Origin: Bacteroides intestinalis
Lineage (GTDB): Bacteria; Bacteroidota; Bacteroidia; Bacteroidales; Bacteroidaceae
Direction of reading: 5' to 3'
Assembly: GCF_003464595.1 (NCBI RefSeq)
Contig: NZ_QRZF01000001.1
Coordinates: forward strand, 310,001 to 374,000
DNA length: 64,000 bases
The notes beneath the pieces were generated by a model. It searched no databases and was not told the origin of the DNA. It was given only the letters and a program-made list of their open reading frames with translations. Of the stretch, positions 16,421-26,439 are shown piece after piece; position 1 is the stretch's first letter, and each line of letters begins with the position of its first letter. The position numbers and the translations under genes are program-made.

Positions 16421-17263
16421 TTTCCGCATTGCCTCCACAATCTTCACCGTTTCTACGGCTTCGCGTACATCATGTACCCGGAGAATATCAGCTCCTTTCA
16501 ACAGGCAAATAGTATCAAGTACCGTTGTTCCGTTCAATGCATCCTGTGGAGTGTTACCCAATAAGCGATAGATCATGGACTTACGGGAAACACCTACCAA
16601 CAAAGGCAATTCAAAAACACGAAATTCTTCGAGATGTGCCAGAAGTTCATAGTTATGTTCTACCGTCTTACCGAAACCGAAACCGGGATCAAGAATAATA
16701 TCCTTCATACCCAGGTCACGTAACTGCTGCACCTTCTGAGCAAAAAACAAAAACACCTCTTTCAGAAGATTATCGTAGTGCGGATGTTGCTGCATATTCT
16801 GTGGAGTTCCCTGCATATGCATCATAATGTAAGGCACATTCAGTTCGGCCACTGTACGAAACATATCCGTATCCATCTCTCCTGCAGCAATATCGTTGAT
16901 AATTGCTACTCCATACTCTTCCACACACATCCGTGCCACATCCGCTCTGAAAGTATCAACAGAAATAACTGCTCCGGGTTGTGTTTTACGCAAGATTTCC
17001 AATCCCATGCGTAAACGTTCCATTTCTTCACGGGGAGAAACGTTTTCTGCATTCGGCCGGGAAGAATATGCACCGATATCTATAATCCCAGCACCTTCAT
17101 TCACTATCTGTTGCGCCCGTGCAGCTATTTCAGCTTCAGTTTGCATACGTGAACCGGCATAGAAAGAGTCAGGAGTAATATTTAATATTCCCATAACGCA
17201 GGGCACAGAAAGGTCGAGCAAAGAACCGTTGACATTGATATATTTAGAAGGTAATGTTTCCAT
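16397..17263 (-). CDS. folP: dihydropteroate synthase
   Basis: A 288-residue dihydropteroate synthase that joins p-aminobenzoate to the pterin pyrophosphate in folate synthesis. Motifs: VMGILNITPDSF near the start, IIDIGAYSSRPNA, VISVDTFR, IINDIAAG, and the LDPGFGFGKTVEHN and LVGVSRKSMI segments. A frame beginning with TTG at 17293 would add ten residues, but that TTG lies inside the -7 promoter box, so the ATG at 17263 is chosen. The last seven residues (NSDKVIE) and the stop are encoded by the TATCACT-type repeat, so the natural C terminus has probably been replaced. Confidence 0.95.
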   Translation of the reverse strand: METLPSKYINVNGSLLDLSVPCVMGILNITPDSFYAGSRMQTEAEIAARAQQIVNEGAGIIDIGAYSSRPNAENVSPREEMERLRMGLEILRKTQPGAVISVDTFRADVARMCVEEYGVAIINDIAAGEMDTDMFRTVAELNVPYIMMHMQGTPQNMQQHPHYDNLLKEVFLFFAQKVQQLRDLGMKDIILDPGFGFGKTVEHNYELLAHLEEFRVFELPLLVGVSRKSMIYRLLGNTPQDALNGTTVLDTICLLKGADILRVHDVREAVETVKIVEAMRKNSDKVIE

Positions 17264-17290
17264 GGATAGTCCTTTTTCGTTTATACTTTG

Positions 17291-17298
17291 CAAATGTA
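17291..17298 (-). promoter_or_regulatory. -7 box of the folP promoter
   Basis: Minus-strand TACATTTG followed by C matches TAnnTTTG, about 28 nt upstream of the folP ATG. It rules out the longer TTG-initiated frame. Confidence 0.6.
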
Positions 17299-17343
17299 AA
17301 CAAAAAAGGTCAGCATAATCCTATAAAATATAAAAAAACAAAT

Positions 17344-17351
17344 TAACTTTG
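17344..17351 (+). promoter_or_regulatory. -7 box upstream of the first TPR sensor kinase
   Basis: TAACTTTG followed by C fits the -7 consensus, 38 nt before the ATG at 17389. It is divergent from the folP promoter. Confidence 0.6.
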
Positions 17352-17388
17352 CTCAGGATTGTCAACTAACAGGTAAAAGTAGTAAACT

Positions 17389-19356
17389 ATGAAAATATAC
17401 GAGATGGGCAGATTGGCCTCTCTTTTCCTACTCTTTTTCTGGTTGCTTATTCCGTGGCGACTTTGCGGACAAGAAACAAGCGAACAAGAAAAGTATCACG
17501 TAGACAGTACATTGTTTGTGTACTATCAACATTGCAAGGCAGAAATCAAATCTCCCTCTGTCATGCAAATGCTTGATACACTCTTTCTTATGGCCAAAGA
17601 AAAAGGAGATATACGAATGCAAGCAGTAGCCATCTCCAGCAAAACAGACCATTTCTATTTTAGTCCGTCCTTTGAAGGCCAGGAGGACAGCCTGATATTG
17701 TATACCAACACCATCAAAGACTTTGCCCGGAAAACCAATCAGCCCCAATATTATTATTTTGCCTGGGGCAACCGCCTTATAACTTACTATACAAAACAGA
17801 AGAAATTAAACCTGGCCCTCTATGAGGCCAACAAGATGCAGCAAGAATCGGAAAGCCGGGAGGAAATCGATGGTATGCAGAATTGCTATCAGGCACTATT
17901 ACGCATCTATCAGAGCAAAGAACTCTATAAGCAAGCCACTGTATATGCACAAAAACTGATAGATCTCACATTAAAATATAATCTGAATAAGTATAATCTG
18001 ACAAACAAATATCTTGAATTAAGTAACTGCTACCTCCGTACCCATGAACCGAAAAAAGCTTGGGAAGCTCTTGAAGAAAGTAAATTGTATATAGGTAATG
18101 AACTAAACCAAGGAGCTTATCTATGCGGACTACTCCGTTATTACATTCACACCAAAGATATGGTCAAAGCCCGGGAAACATTAAAAGAAACCACACAACT
18201 TTTTAGCAAGAATACAGAATTACGTATTAAGCGTGCCACTAATCTACTAGAAATTGAAACCAATTATTACATAGAAACCGGTGAATACGATAAAGCCCTG
18301 AATGTATTCCAGCAAGCCTTTGAAAAGCTTAGTCAAAATGGATTTATCACCCCTACACTATACCGCACACGTGGGTCTATCTATACTGCTAAAAAGGACT
18401 ATCAGAAAGCAATTGAGAGTTATGAAAAAGCTTTTGAACTCAATGATTCACTGAATAGTGCTCAGGAAGACATAGCTGTAGGAGAGTTCGCAACCATTTT
18501 GGGAATGGAACATCTTAACTTGGAAAACAAAGAGTTAATACAGAAAAATCAAGAAATACAATTAGAAACACGCCGGTATATCATCATTCTATTATGTATC
18601 ATAGTAGTAATTGTCGGCATTATGTTTTTTCGCGAAACCCGGCTGAATAAAGTTCTACGCCGTGCTAAAGATGCAGAACAGAGTGCCAGCCGTATGAAAA
18701 CTGAATTCATACAGAATATGAGCCATGAGATACGTACACCACTCAATTCCATAGTTGGTTTCTCGCAAATACTCAGTAGCAAGATTTCTGAAGAAGACGA
18801 AGAATCGAAAGAATATACAACTATCATCGAGCAAGGCAGTAATCATCTGCTTCAATTAGTAGACGACGTATTGGAATTATCCAGTCTTGATAGTGGCACT
18901 ACCATCCCTACCGACACAAAGAGTGAGCTAAATGAGCTTTGTCTACAATGGATGGAACGCGCAAAACGCCAGGTTAAACCCGGAGTCGTTCTTTCTTATC
19001 AACCTGAACAGAACGAACTCTATCTGTATACCAACCCAGCACGTCTTGGACAGGTAGTATTACAATTACTGCACAATGCAGCAAAATTTACAGAAGAAGG
19101 TGGTATTACACTTAGCTGGCGCATTCTTCCCAAACAAAAGCAAATCATGATTTGCATCACCGACACCGGCATTGGCATTCCCCAGGATAAACAAGAATTT
19201 GTGTTCGAACGATTCGCCAAATTAGATACATTTTCAAAAGGTACCGGATTAGGGCTTGCCCTCAGCCGCCTCATTATGGAAAGAATGGGGGGCAATCTTG
19301 TACTTGATGCCCAATATACGGATGGGTGTCGCTTTATGCTGACTTTACCTATATAA
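17389..19356 (+). CDS. TPR-domain sensor histidine kinase
   Basis: A 655-residue membrane sensor kinase. Residues about 1-27 form a signal peptide or first helix; M6 could also be the start. Residues about 50-370 are periplasmic helical repeats of TPR type (for example DYQKAIESYEKAFELND). A transmembrane helix, YIIILLCIIVVIVGIMFF, lies near 394-411. The HisKA motif [15 protein letters not shown] has the phospho-acceptor at H446. The ATPase domain shows NAAKFTEEGG (N box), DTGIGIPQDKQ (G1) and GTGLGLALSRL (G2). There is no receiver or DNA-binding domain, and no response regulator gene lies nearby. A close paralogue follows directly. Confidence 0.93.
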   Translation: MKIYEMGRLASLFLLFFWLLIPWRLCGQETSEQEKYHVDSTLFVYYQHCKAEIKSPSVMQMLDTLFLMAKEKGDIRMQAVAISSKTDHFYFSPSFEGQEDSLILYTNTIKDFARKTNQPQYYYFAWGNRLITYYTKQKKLNLALYEANKMQQESESREEIDGMQNCYQALLRIYQSKELYKQATVYAQKLIDLTLKYNLNKYNLTNKYLELSNCYLRTHEPKKAWEALEESKLYIGNELNQGAYLCGLLRYYIHTKDMVKARETLKETTQLFSKNTELRIKRATNLLEIETNYYIETGEYDKALNVFQQAFEKLSQNGFITPTLYRTRGSIYTAKKDYQKAIESYEKAFELNDSLNSAQEDIAVGEFATILGMEHLNLENKELIQKNQEIQLETRRYIIILLCIIVVIVGIMFFRETRLNKVLRRAKDAEQSASRMKTEFIQNMSHEIRTPLNSIVGFSQILSSKISEEDEESKEYTTIIEQGSNHLLQLVDDVLELSSLDSGTTIPTDTKSELNELCLQWMERAKRQVKPGVVLSYQPEQNELYLYTNPARLGQVVLQLLHNAAKFTEEGGITLSWRILPKQKQIMICITDTGIGIPQDKQEFVFERFAKLDTFSKGTGLGLALSRLIMERMGGNLVLDAQYTDGCRFMLTLPI

Positions 19357-19406
19357 TAGGCACAAAAAAAGTGTCATAAAAACTTTTTATTCCAATAAAG
19401 AAAGGC

Positions 19407-19414
19407 TAAATTTG
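19407..19414 (+). promoter_or_regulatory. -7 box upstream of the second TPR sensor kinase
   Basis: TAAATTTG followed by C, 25 nt before the ATG at 19440. It implies that the second kinase gene has its own promoter. Confidence 0.6.
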
Positions 19415-19439
19415 CAAAAAGAGTTTTGCCTCATTAGTA

Positions 19440-21461
19440 ATGAACACTAAAAAGCCGTTTTTTCCTATTTTCATCATTTTGTATTGTCTCGGCACTTTAT
19501 GCAGTTCTCCAATGCAAGGACAGCAAAGAGACACACAAAAAGAATACAACGTAGATAGCACATTATATGCTTATTATATGCGTTGCAAAGCCGAAGTGAG
19601 TTCTCCTATCACTGTACAAATGTCAGATACACTTTTCCTTATGGCCGAAGAAAAAGGAGACCAACGCATGCAGGCCGTGGCATTATGCAATAAACTGGAT
19701 TTCTATTATTACCAAAATAGCCAACTGGACAGCATCAGTCATTATGTAGAAGTAATTAAAGACTTTGCAAAGAAAACCAATCAACCTAAATATTACTATT
19801 TTGCTTGGAGTAAACGACTGATCAATTACTACATCAAACAATACCAGTATAACACAGCCTTATACGAGGCTAACAAAATGATGAAAGAGGCAGAACAAGA
19901 GAAATACATGAATGGCATAGCTAATGCCTACAATGTCTTAGGTTCTATCTACCATCTCAAAAGATTATTTAATCTGTCTATCGACAACAAAAAGAAGGAA
20001 ATAGAAATCATTCTACAATACGATCTGGATAAGTACAATCTATCTATCTCCTATTCAGGATTAACAAACCTTTATTGCGAATTAGGGGAAGCAAATAAAG
20101 CACTTGAGAATCTCAACAAAAGCGCCTCCTGCCTTTATAGTAGCACGCAAGAATTCTACTATCATGTGCGTGCAGCTCAATATTACCTCTTTATTGAAGA
20201 CTATTCCCAATCCTGGAAAAGTCTGCAAAAGGCCAAAGAATTATATCTCTCAAAGAAAGAGGTACAGAAAAACGTAGAAGAATATTATGAAGTCCTACAA
20301 AAATACTACACAGAAACAAAACAATTCAAAAAAGCATTAGAAGTCCTGGATTACATAATTGCTACATTCAACCCGAACGGAAGGTACAAAGTGGAAGCTA
20401 TGCGTAGACGCGCATCTATATATTATGAAATGGGGGACAATTCCAAATCGGCACAATACTATCAGGAATATTACGCTTTAAATGATTCAATTCAGATAAC
20501 AAATGAAGATATTGCCGCAGGAGAATTTGCCGCCATGCTGGGAGTAGAACGCCTGAATCTCGAAAAAAGCGAGCTGCAACAACAAATACAACAACGCGAT
20601 TTGGCAAATAAGCAACGCATCATCATCTTTTTGATTATCTTATTAAGTCTTGGATTCATTATTTTCTATCGCGAGCATCTGCTCAACAGCCGATTACGCA
20701 TCTCTCAGAAACAACTTAGCGAAAAGAATAAGGAGCTGATTCGCTCACAAGAAGAACTGAAACATGCCAAAGAACAAGCGGAAGAAGGTAGCCGCATGAA
20801 ATCAGAATTTATACAGAATATGAGTCATGAAATACGTACGCCACTTAATTCTATCGTAGGATTCTCCCAAATACTCAGCAGTTATTACAGTGACAACGAT
20901 GACACCAAAGAGTACGCCCATATCATTGAACAGAACAGTACCAACCTGCTGCAATTAATTAATGATGTTCTCGATCTTTCTTATCTGGATGGAGAGCAAA
21001 ACATACCTGCAGAGACCATAGCGGATATTACAGGCGTCTGTCAGACTTGCATAGATCAGACATATTCTTATCTGAAGCCTGATGTGCAACTCATATTTAC
21101 CCCCGAACGGGAAAACTTCTCCATGCAAACTAACCCCGACCGTATCTCGCAGGTTCTAATGAGTCTTTTACAAAATGCAGCCAAGTTCACAACACATGGC
21201 AGTATTACTCTTTCCTATCACATTCGCGAAGAAGAAAAGATGATTCTCTTCAGTGTCACCGATACAGGTATAGGTATTCCGGTAGAAAAACAGGAAGCCG
21301 TCTTCGAGCGTTTTAACAAACTGGATACATTCGTTCCCGGTACAGGATTAGGGTTATCTATCAGTCGTCTGATTGCAGAGAAAATGGGCGGTAGCCTGAC
21401 TATTGATCCAACCTACAACACTGGTTCCCGTTTTATTCTGATTCTACCTTTGAAAGAATAA
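19440..21461 (+). CDS. TPR-domain sensor histidine kinase, paralogue
   Basis: A 673-residue paralogue of the preceding kinase. The two share nearly the whole plan and many words ([18 protein letters not shown] against KYHVDSTLFVYYQHCKAE). A signal peptide is at 1-28, TPR-like repeats at about 50-375, a transmembrane helix [17 protein letters not shown] near 397-413, and a longer coiled-coil linker ([20 protein letters not shown]) that the first copy lacks. The phospho-acceptor H463 is in [10 protein letters not shown], with [20 protein letters not shown] and [11 protein letters not shown] in the ATPase domain. Again there is no receiver domain. Partner and ligand are unknown. Confidence 0.93.
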   Translation: MNTKKPFFPIFIILYCLGTLCSSPMQGQQRDTQKEYNVDSTLYAYYMRCKAEVSSPITVQMSDTLFLMAEEKGDQRMQAVALCNKLDFYYYQNSQLDSISHYVEVIKDFAKKTNQPKYYYFAWSKRLINYYIKQYQYNTALYEANKMMKEAEQEKYMNGIANAYNVLGSIYHLKRLFNLSIDNKKKEIEIILQYDLDKYNLSISYSGLTNLYCELGEANKALENLNKSASCLYSSTQEFYYHVRAAQYYLFIEDYSQSWKSLQKAKELYLSKKEVQKNVEEYYEVLQKYYTETKQFKKALEVLDYIIATFNPNGRYKVEAMRRRASIYYEMGDNSKSAQYYQEYYALNDSIQITNEDIAAGEFAAMLGVERLNLEKSELQQQIQQRDLANKQRIIIFLIILLSLGFIIFYREHLLNSRLRISQKQLSEKNKELIRSQEELKHAKEQAEEGSRMKSEFIQNMSHEIRTPLNSIVGFSQILSSYYSDNDDTKEYAHIIEQNSTNLLQLINDVLDLSYLDGEQNIPAETIADITGVCQTCIDQTYSYLKPDVQLIFTPERENFSMQTNPDRISQVLMSLLQNAAKFTTHGSITLSYHIREEEKMILFSVTDTGIGIPVEKQEAVFERFNKLDTFVPGTGLGLSISRLIAEKMGGSLTIDPTYNTGSRFILILPLKE

Positions 21462-21503
21462 AAACATTTTCATTGTAAATGTATCACTGTAACGCAGAAT
21501 ATC

Positions 21504-21511
21504 TATCTTTG
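21504..21511 (+). promoter_or_regulatory. -7 box of the murF promoter
   Basis: TATCTTTG followed by C, 49 nt before the murF ATG. Confidence 0.6.
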
Positions 21512-21560
21512 CAACGTTTTAGACTACAGGAAATAACAACGTTTAAAAAAGGAGATAGTT

Positions 21561-22859
21561 ATGGATATCACCGCTCTATATAAGATATTTTTGGAATGTA
21601 CCAGTGTGACTACGGACAGCCGCAACTGCCCTGAAGGTTCTTTATTCATAGCACTAAAAGGTGACAATTTCAATGGAAATGCTTTTGCTTCTAAAGCATT
21701 GGAATCAGGAAGTAGCTACGCCATAGTAGATGAACCCGAATATGCACCTGCAGGAAATTCGCATTATATACTGGTAAATAGTTGTTTGCACACTCTGCAA
21801 GAACTGGCTAATTACCATCGCCGCCAAATAGGGACACGAATCATCGGTATCACAGGGACTAATGGAAAAACTACCACCAAAGAACTGATTGCCGCTGTTC
21901 TTTCCCGAAAATACACTATACTTTATACGCAAGGTAATTTGAATAATCATATAGGAGTCCCTCTCACCCTGTTGCGTCTGAAAGCAGAACATGATCTCGG
22001 CATCATAGAAATGGGAGCCAGCCATCCGGGTGACATAAAGGAGTTAGTGAACATCGCCGAACCTGATTACGGAATTATCACGAATGTAGGTAAAGCGCAT
22101 CTGGAAGGTTTCGGTTCTTTCGAAGGGGTCATCAAAACCAAAGGTGAACTATATGATTATCTTCGTGAACGTAAAGATTCCACTATCTTCATCCATCACG
22201 ACAACTTATATCTAAGAAACATAGCTTGGGGATTGAACCAGATTTCTTATGGAAGTGAAAATGAATTATACGTCAACGGACATGTTACGGGCAACTCGCC
22301 TTATCTGACTTTTGAATGGAAAGCAGGAAAAGACGGTGAGCATCATGAAGTGAAGACACAGCTAATCGGTGAATACAACTTCGCCAACGCACTTGCCGCT
22401 GTCACTATCGGGCACTTCTTTGATGTAGAATCGGAAAGAATAGATACTGCTCTAAAAGAATATACCCCGCAGAACAATCGTTCACAACTGAAGCAGACAG
22501 CAGACAATACATTGATCATTGATGCATACAATGCAAACCCTACCAGTATGCAAGCCTCAATCAGCAACTTCCATAATATGGAAATTGACAATAAAATGCT
22601 GATATTGGGAGATATGAGGGAATTAGGAAAAGACGGTCCGGAAGAACATCAAAAGATTGTAGACTTCCTGACGAAATGTGGTTTTAAAGATGTAATGTTG
22701 GTAGGTGAACAGTTCGCTGCTGCAAGACATGACTTCCCGACTTATCCTGATGCCTCGGCAGTTATCGAAGCTTTACAAAAGAATAAACCTCATGGGAAAA
22801 CCATCCTGATTAAAGGATCCAACGGAATTAAACTGAGTACAGTGATTGATTACTTATAA
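21561..22859 (+). CDS. murF: UDP-MurNAc-tripeptide--D-Ala-D-Ala ligase
   Basis: A 432-residue cytoplasmic Mur ligase adding D-Ala-D-Ala to the UDP-MurNAc tripeptide, the last soluble step of peptidoglycan precursor synthesis. The substrate-binding N domain shows TTDSRNCPEGSLFIALKG. The ATP site IIGITGTNGKTTTKELIA lies near residue 95. IIEMGASHPGDIKEL, TNVGKAHLEGFGS and IIDAYNANPTSMQAS are family hallmarks. Length is normal. It has its own promoter and is followed by a convergent VanZ-like gene 11 nt away. Unlike the usual dcw cluster, no other mur gene is adjacent. Confidence 0.97.
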   Translation: MDITALYKIFLECTSVTTDSRNCPEGSLFIALKGDNFNGNAFASKALESGSSYAIVDEPEYAPAGNSHYILVNSCLHTLQELANYHRRQIGTRIIGITGTNGKTTTKELIAAVLSRKYTILYTQGNLNNHIGVPLTLLRLKAEHDLGIIEMGASHPGDIKELVNIAEPDYGIITNVGKAHLEGFGSFEGVIKTKGELYDYLRERKDSTIFIHHDNLYLRNIAWGLNQISYGSENELYVNGHVTGNSPYLTFEWKAGKDGEHHEVKTQLIGEYNFANALAAVTIGHFFDVESERIDTALKEYTPQNNRSQLKQTADNTLIIDAYNANPTSMQASISNFHNMEIDNKMLILGDMRELGKDGPEEHQKIVDFLTKCGFKDVMLVGEQFAAARHDFPTYPDASAVIEALQKNKPHGKTILIKGSNGIKLSTVIDYL

Positions 22860-22870
22860 TCGATCACTGC

Positions 22871-23263
22871 TTATTGTTTTTTCGCCATCCACGGACGCAG
22901 TACAAAATAGCCTATCATCGAGGCTATGAACGCTCCTGTTGTATTCGCTACAAAATCCAACCAGTCCCCGCCACGGTAAGTTGTACAATATTCCTGCAAC
23001 AACTCCACCATTCCACTGAACAATACGGGGCATACAAATGCCCCTACCCATGCATGCCATAGAGGAGAATCATTTCTACGGTGTGCCCGCAGGAATTCCA
23101 GCCACAACATACCGGACATACCCAAATACATACAAATATGTACAATTTTATCAATATTCGGTATTCGGCTTAATTCCGTTGTTGGCGGTTTAAAGAACGA
23201 CAGATAAATCACTGTCAGTATAATCAGCAACGATACCGGATATTTTTTAATATAGTATAGCAT
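22871..23263 (-). CDS. VanZ-like membrane protein
   Basis: A 130-residue protein with four hydrophobic helices and the VanZ-type pattern: IPNIDKIVHICMYLGMSGMLW after helix 1, and GMVELLQEYCTTYRGGDWLDFVANTTGAFI near the end. VanZ-family proteins are of uncertain function; the founding member gives low-level teicoplanin tolerance, but resistance should not be inferred here. The promoter is divergent from that of the symporter gene. Confidence 0.88.
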   Translation of the reverse strand: MLYYIKKYPVSLLIILTVIYLSFFKPPTTELSRIPNIDKIVHICMYLGMSGMLWLEFLRAHRRNDSPLWHAWVGAFVCPVLFSGMVELLQEYCTTYRGGDWLDFVANTTGAFIASMIGYFVLRPWMAKKQ

Positions 23264-23289
23264 ATCTCAATTTATGAACGATTTGTGCG

Positions 23290-23297
23290 CAAAAGTA
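23290..23297 (-). promoter_or_regulatory. -7 box of the vanZ-like promoter
   Basis: Minus-strand TACTTTTG followed by C, 26 nt before the vanZ-like ATG. It forms a divergent pair with the box at 23310-23317. Confidence 0.6.
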
Positions 23298-23309
23298 CAG
23301 AACATTTTC

Positions 23310-23317
23310 TATATTTG
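23310..23317 (+). promoter_or_regulatory. -7 box of the sodium symporter promoter
   Basis: TATATTTG followed by C, 50 nt upstream of the symporter ATG. The leader contains an 8-codon open frame at 23345-23371 (MKEKSTFL, stop TGA) whose stop overlaps the symporter start as ATGA. Confidence 0.6.
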
Positions 23318-23367
23318 CATGTTCTAGTAGAGAATAATAACGAAATGAAAGAAAAATCTACTTTTTT

Positions 23368-24738
23368 ATGACTAAAAATGACAGAGCCAATTTTGGGAGC
23401 AAATTAGGCGTCATACTTGCTTCGGCAGGTTCCGCAGTCGGTCTGGGTAACATCTGGCGGTTTCCCTACGAGACTGGCAATCATGGCGGTGCTGCGTTTA
23501 TTCTCATTTACTTAGCATGCGTACTTATTTTAGGAATCCCTATCATGGTATCCGAATTCCTTATCGGACGACACTCACGTGCCAATACAGCAGGAGCTTA
23601 TCAGAAACTGGCACCGGGTACACACTGGCGTTGGGTGGGGCGTATGGGAGTACTGGCAGGTTTTCTGATCCTGAGCTATTACTCCGTAGTGGCCGGTTGG
23701 ACACTGGAATTCATTGGTGAAGCTGTTACCGATAACTTTGCCGGAAAAACAGCAGCCGATTATATCAATACCTTCAATTCATTCTCTTCCAATCCCTGGC
23801 GCCCGGTTATTTGGCTGGTACTCTTTCTGCTTGCCACCCACTTCATCATCGTGAAAGGGGTGGAAAAAGGTATCGAAAAGTCAGCTAAGATTATGATGCC
23901 GATGTTGTTTATTCTGTTGATCATATTGGCTGGTTGTTCAATCTCATTGCCGGGTTCCGGTGCCGGTCTGGAATTCCTCCTGAAGCCGGAATGGGATAAA
24001 GTGAATGCCAACGTATTCCTGAGTGCTATGGGACAGGCTTTTTTCTCCCTGAGTCTGGGTATGGGGTGCCTTTGCACTTATGCATCGTACTTCAAAAAAG
24101 ACACGAATCTGACCAAGACAGCCTTCAGTGTCAGCATTATCGATACATTCGTCGCCATATTGGCAGGACTTATCATCTTCCCCGCTGCATTCTCGGTAGG
24201 TATCCAGCCGGATGCAGGTCCGAGCCTTATCTTCATTACGCTGCCCAATGTATTTCAACAAGCATTTAGCGAAGTACCTTTATTAGCTTACATATTCTCA
24301 GTCATGTTTTATATTCTTCTGGCAGTTGCCGCACTGACTTCCACTATTTCCATGCACGAAGTGGTAACAGCCTATCTACACGAAGAATTCCATCTGAGCC
24401 GCAAACGTGCAGCAAGCTTTGTAACAGGCGGTTGTATGCTTCTGGGTACTCTGTGCTCACTTTCACTCGGTGTAGGTAAGGGCTACACTATATTCGGTTT
24501 GAGTTTATTCAACCTGTTCGACTTTGTCACAGCTAAGATCATGTTGCCATTGGGTGGTTTGTGTATTTCCATCTTCACCGGCTGGTATCTGAACAAGAAG
24601 ATTGTCTGGGAAGAAATAAGCAATAACGGAACACTGAAAGTGACATTTTACAAATTGCTGATATTCATATTGAAGTTTATAGCTCCGATAGCAATTACAC
24701 TCATTTTCATCAAAGAATTGGGTTTCTTGAAATTGTAG
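23368..24738 (+). CDS. neurotransmitter:sodium symporter family transporter
   Basis: A 456-residue inner-membrane sodium-coupled transporter of the SNF/LeuT family, probably importing an amino acid. The first helix carries the hallmark unwound region and sodium site, SAGSAVGLGNIWRFPY, followed by ETGNHGGAAFILIYL and the GIPIMVSEFLIGRHSR loop. About eleven to twelve hydrophobic helices follow. The start at 23368 overlaps the stop of a short upstream frame, which suggests coupled initiation. The HHH-protein gene begins 3 nt after its stop, so the two are one operon. Confidence 0.93.
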   Translation: MTKNDRANFGSKLGVILASAGSAVGLGNIWRFPYETGNHGGAAFILIYLACVLILGIPIMVSEFLIGRHSRANTAGAYQKLAPGTHWRWVGRMGVLAGFLILSYYSVVAGWTLEFIGEAVTDNFAGKTAADYINTFNSFSSNPWRPVIWLVLFLLATHFIIVKGVEKGIEKSAKIMMPMLFILLIILAGCSISLPGSGAGLEFLLKPEWDKVNANVFLSAMGQAFFSLSLGMGCLCTYASYFKKDTNLTKTAFSVSIIDTFVAILAGLIIFPAAFSVGIQPDAGPSLIFITLPNVFQQAFSEVPLLAYIFSVMFYILLAVAALTSTISMHEVVTAYLHEEFHLSRKRAASFVTGGCMLLGTLCSLSLGVGKGYTIFGLSLFNLFDFVTAKIMLPLGGLCISIFTGWYLNKKIVWEEISNNGTLKVTFYKLLIFILKFIAPIAITLIFIKELGFLKL

Positions 24739-24741
24739 GAG

Positions 24742-25671
24742 ATGCAGAATTTATTTAAAGATTACTTTTACTTTTCCCGGGGAGAAAAACGAGGTATCCT
24801 AATGCTCACAGCAGTTATTTGTATCGTTTTTCTCGCCGGGTACCTTATATCTGCCTGGCAACGAAAGGAGCCCTCTCCGGATGATATAGCCATACAAGCC
24901 GATGCCGAACAAGAATATGAAGAATTCATAGCCTCGTTGGAAGAGAAAGAGCAGCCCAGTGAAAGGCAATACACGACTTATAAGAAAAAAGAAGAGAACA
25001 TTCCTGTAATCCTGGCTTCTTTCAATCCAAACACTACAGATTCTATCACATTCCGACGCTTAGGATTACCAGCCTGGATGGCTAAGAATATCCTGCACTA
25101 TCGGGCAAAAGGTGGAAAATTCCGTAAACCGGAAGATTTTAAGAAGGTATATGGGATGACAGAAGAACAATATTCTGCTCTTTTACCTTACATACATATT
25201 CCACCGGAAGATACAGTACATCACATCCCACAATTGTACATTGCCCAAAACGTACCGATGAAGAATATCAAGTATGAACCCGGAACCATTCTTGATCTGA
25301 ATCGCGCCGACACCACCGAATTAAAAAAGATTCCAGGTATCGGAAGCGCCATTGCTCGTCTGATAATTGGTTATCGACAACGATTAGGTGGATTCTACCA
25401 AATAGAACAACTAAAAGATATCAACCTGAATATTCAGCAATTGCGAGCCTGGTTCAGCATCGACCCGGCAAATGTCCACCGCATCAACCTGAACCGTATC
25501 AGTGTAGACAGATTGCGCTCCCATCCCTATATTAACTTCTACCAAGCTAAAGCCATCGTAGAATATCGCAAGAAAAAAGGCTCGCTAACGAGCCTTAAAC
25601 CTTTCTCCCTCTATGAGGAATTTACAGAAACTGACCTGGAAAGAATCGGTCATTATGTTTGTTTTGAATGA
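24742..25671 (+). CDS. membrane-anchored helix-hairpin-helix protein (ComEA-like)
   Basis: A 309-residue protein with one N-terminal transmembrane helix (about 19-37) and an acidic linker. Three helix-hairpin-helix segments of ComEA type follow: one near residues 92-150 (ITFRRLGLPAWMAKNILHY), one near 185-235 (LDLNRADTTELKKIPGIG, with the canonical PGIG hairpin), and one near 250-305 (INLNRISVDRLRSHPYI). Such proteins bind double-stranded DNA nonspecifically. In competent bacteria ComEA acts in DNA uptake, but no competence genes are seen here. It is cotranscribed with the symporter, 3 nt apart. Confidence 0.88.
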   Translation: MQNLFKDYFYFSRGEKRGILMLTAVICIVFLAGYLISAWQRKEPSPDDIAIQADAEQEYEEFIASLEEKEQPSERQYTTYKKKEENIPVILASFNPNTTDSITFRRLGLPAWMAKNILHYRAKGGKFRKPEDFKKVYGMTEEQYSALLPYIHIPPEDTVHHIPQLYIAQNVPMKNIKYEPGTILDLNRADTTELKKIPGIGSAIARLIIGYRQRLGGFYQIEQLKDINLNIQQLRAWFSIDPANVHRINLNRISVDRLRSHPYINFYQAKAIVEYRKKKGSLTSLKPFSLYEEFTETDLERIGHYVCFE

Positions 25672-25676
25672 TTCAA

Positions 25677-26216
25677 TCACTTTTCCAAAACTCCTGATTT
25701 TATTGCAGTATCACGTTTATTCTTCAAGCGCTCTTTTTCTTGTTTATATTCATTTTTAAGAGCTTTTACCTTGGCTTTCTTTGCATCTTTAGATAAAGAG
25801 CTATTCTCAATTGCCTCCTTATCCTTTTCAAAATTAGCTTCCAATTGATCCAATCGGTGATCATAATCACCTTTCATGATACCACGCAGCCCTTTCCTAT
25901 TATCCATACTTCCGTAATGCTCTTCCCATAACTTAACCTGCTTCTCTGACAAGATAGCTTTAATGGCAGCTTTGTGTTCAAGAGCCAATGCTCTTTTCCT
26001 CTGCCCTTTCTCGTACCCAGGAAGATTACTCTGTCCGATAGCTTTAAACTTGGGGCCAACTTCCCTATTTAGTTTTTTGATTTTTGCAATTTGATCGGCT
26101 GACAGGTTCAACACCTTATCCGATTCGATTCGTTTGAAAGAATCGAAAGTTACATCCTGCGCATATGCAAATGACACAAATGCCAATGTAACTAAAGTAA
26201 GAACTACTTTTCTCAT
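25677..26216 (-). CDS. periplasmic Lys/Glu-rich helical protein, Spy/LTxxQ-like
   Basis: A 179-residue exported protein. The ATG at 26216 is chosen over a longer frame because it gives a clean signal peptide, MRKVVLTLVTLAFVSFAYAQ, cut after residue 19. The mature part is almost wholly helical and highly charged. Two segments resemble the LTxxQ motif of Spy/CpxP periplasmic chaperones: LSADQIAKIKKL and LSEKQVKLWEEH. Assignment to that fold is inference from these motifs only. It converges on the HHH gene with 5 nt between stops. Confidence 0.75.
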   Translation of the reverse strand: MRKVVLTLVTLAFVSFAYAQDVTFDSFKRIESDKVLNLSADQIAKIKKLNREVGPKFKAIGQSNLPGYEKGQRKRALALEHKAAIKAILSEKQVKLWEEHYGSMDNRKGLRGIMKGDYDHRLDQLEANFEKDKEAIENSSLSKDAKKAKVKALKNEYKQEKERLKNKRDTAIKSGVLEK

Positions 26217-26439
26217 AATGTAATCTATATAAATTATAAAAATCGAGGTAAAGGTATAACAAAATGTCATAGATACTAGCTACCCATTATAGAAACGAAC
26301 TTAAAAGTAGTTTGTTTTTCTAAATAAAAAAATAGTAATGGATGCAACCTTACTCCGCTTTTCTTCGTCTAAACAACAGTAAACAACCTGAAACAGGACC
26401 GGCCATTCTGGAATAAGGAATTAAAATCATAAAACGACA

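Noticed and set aside
22871..23263. Glycopeptide resistance determinant (VanZ)
   Set aside because: VanZ-like membrane proteins are common, and no vanHAX-type genes are present.
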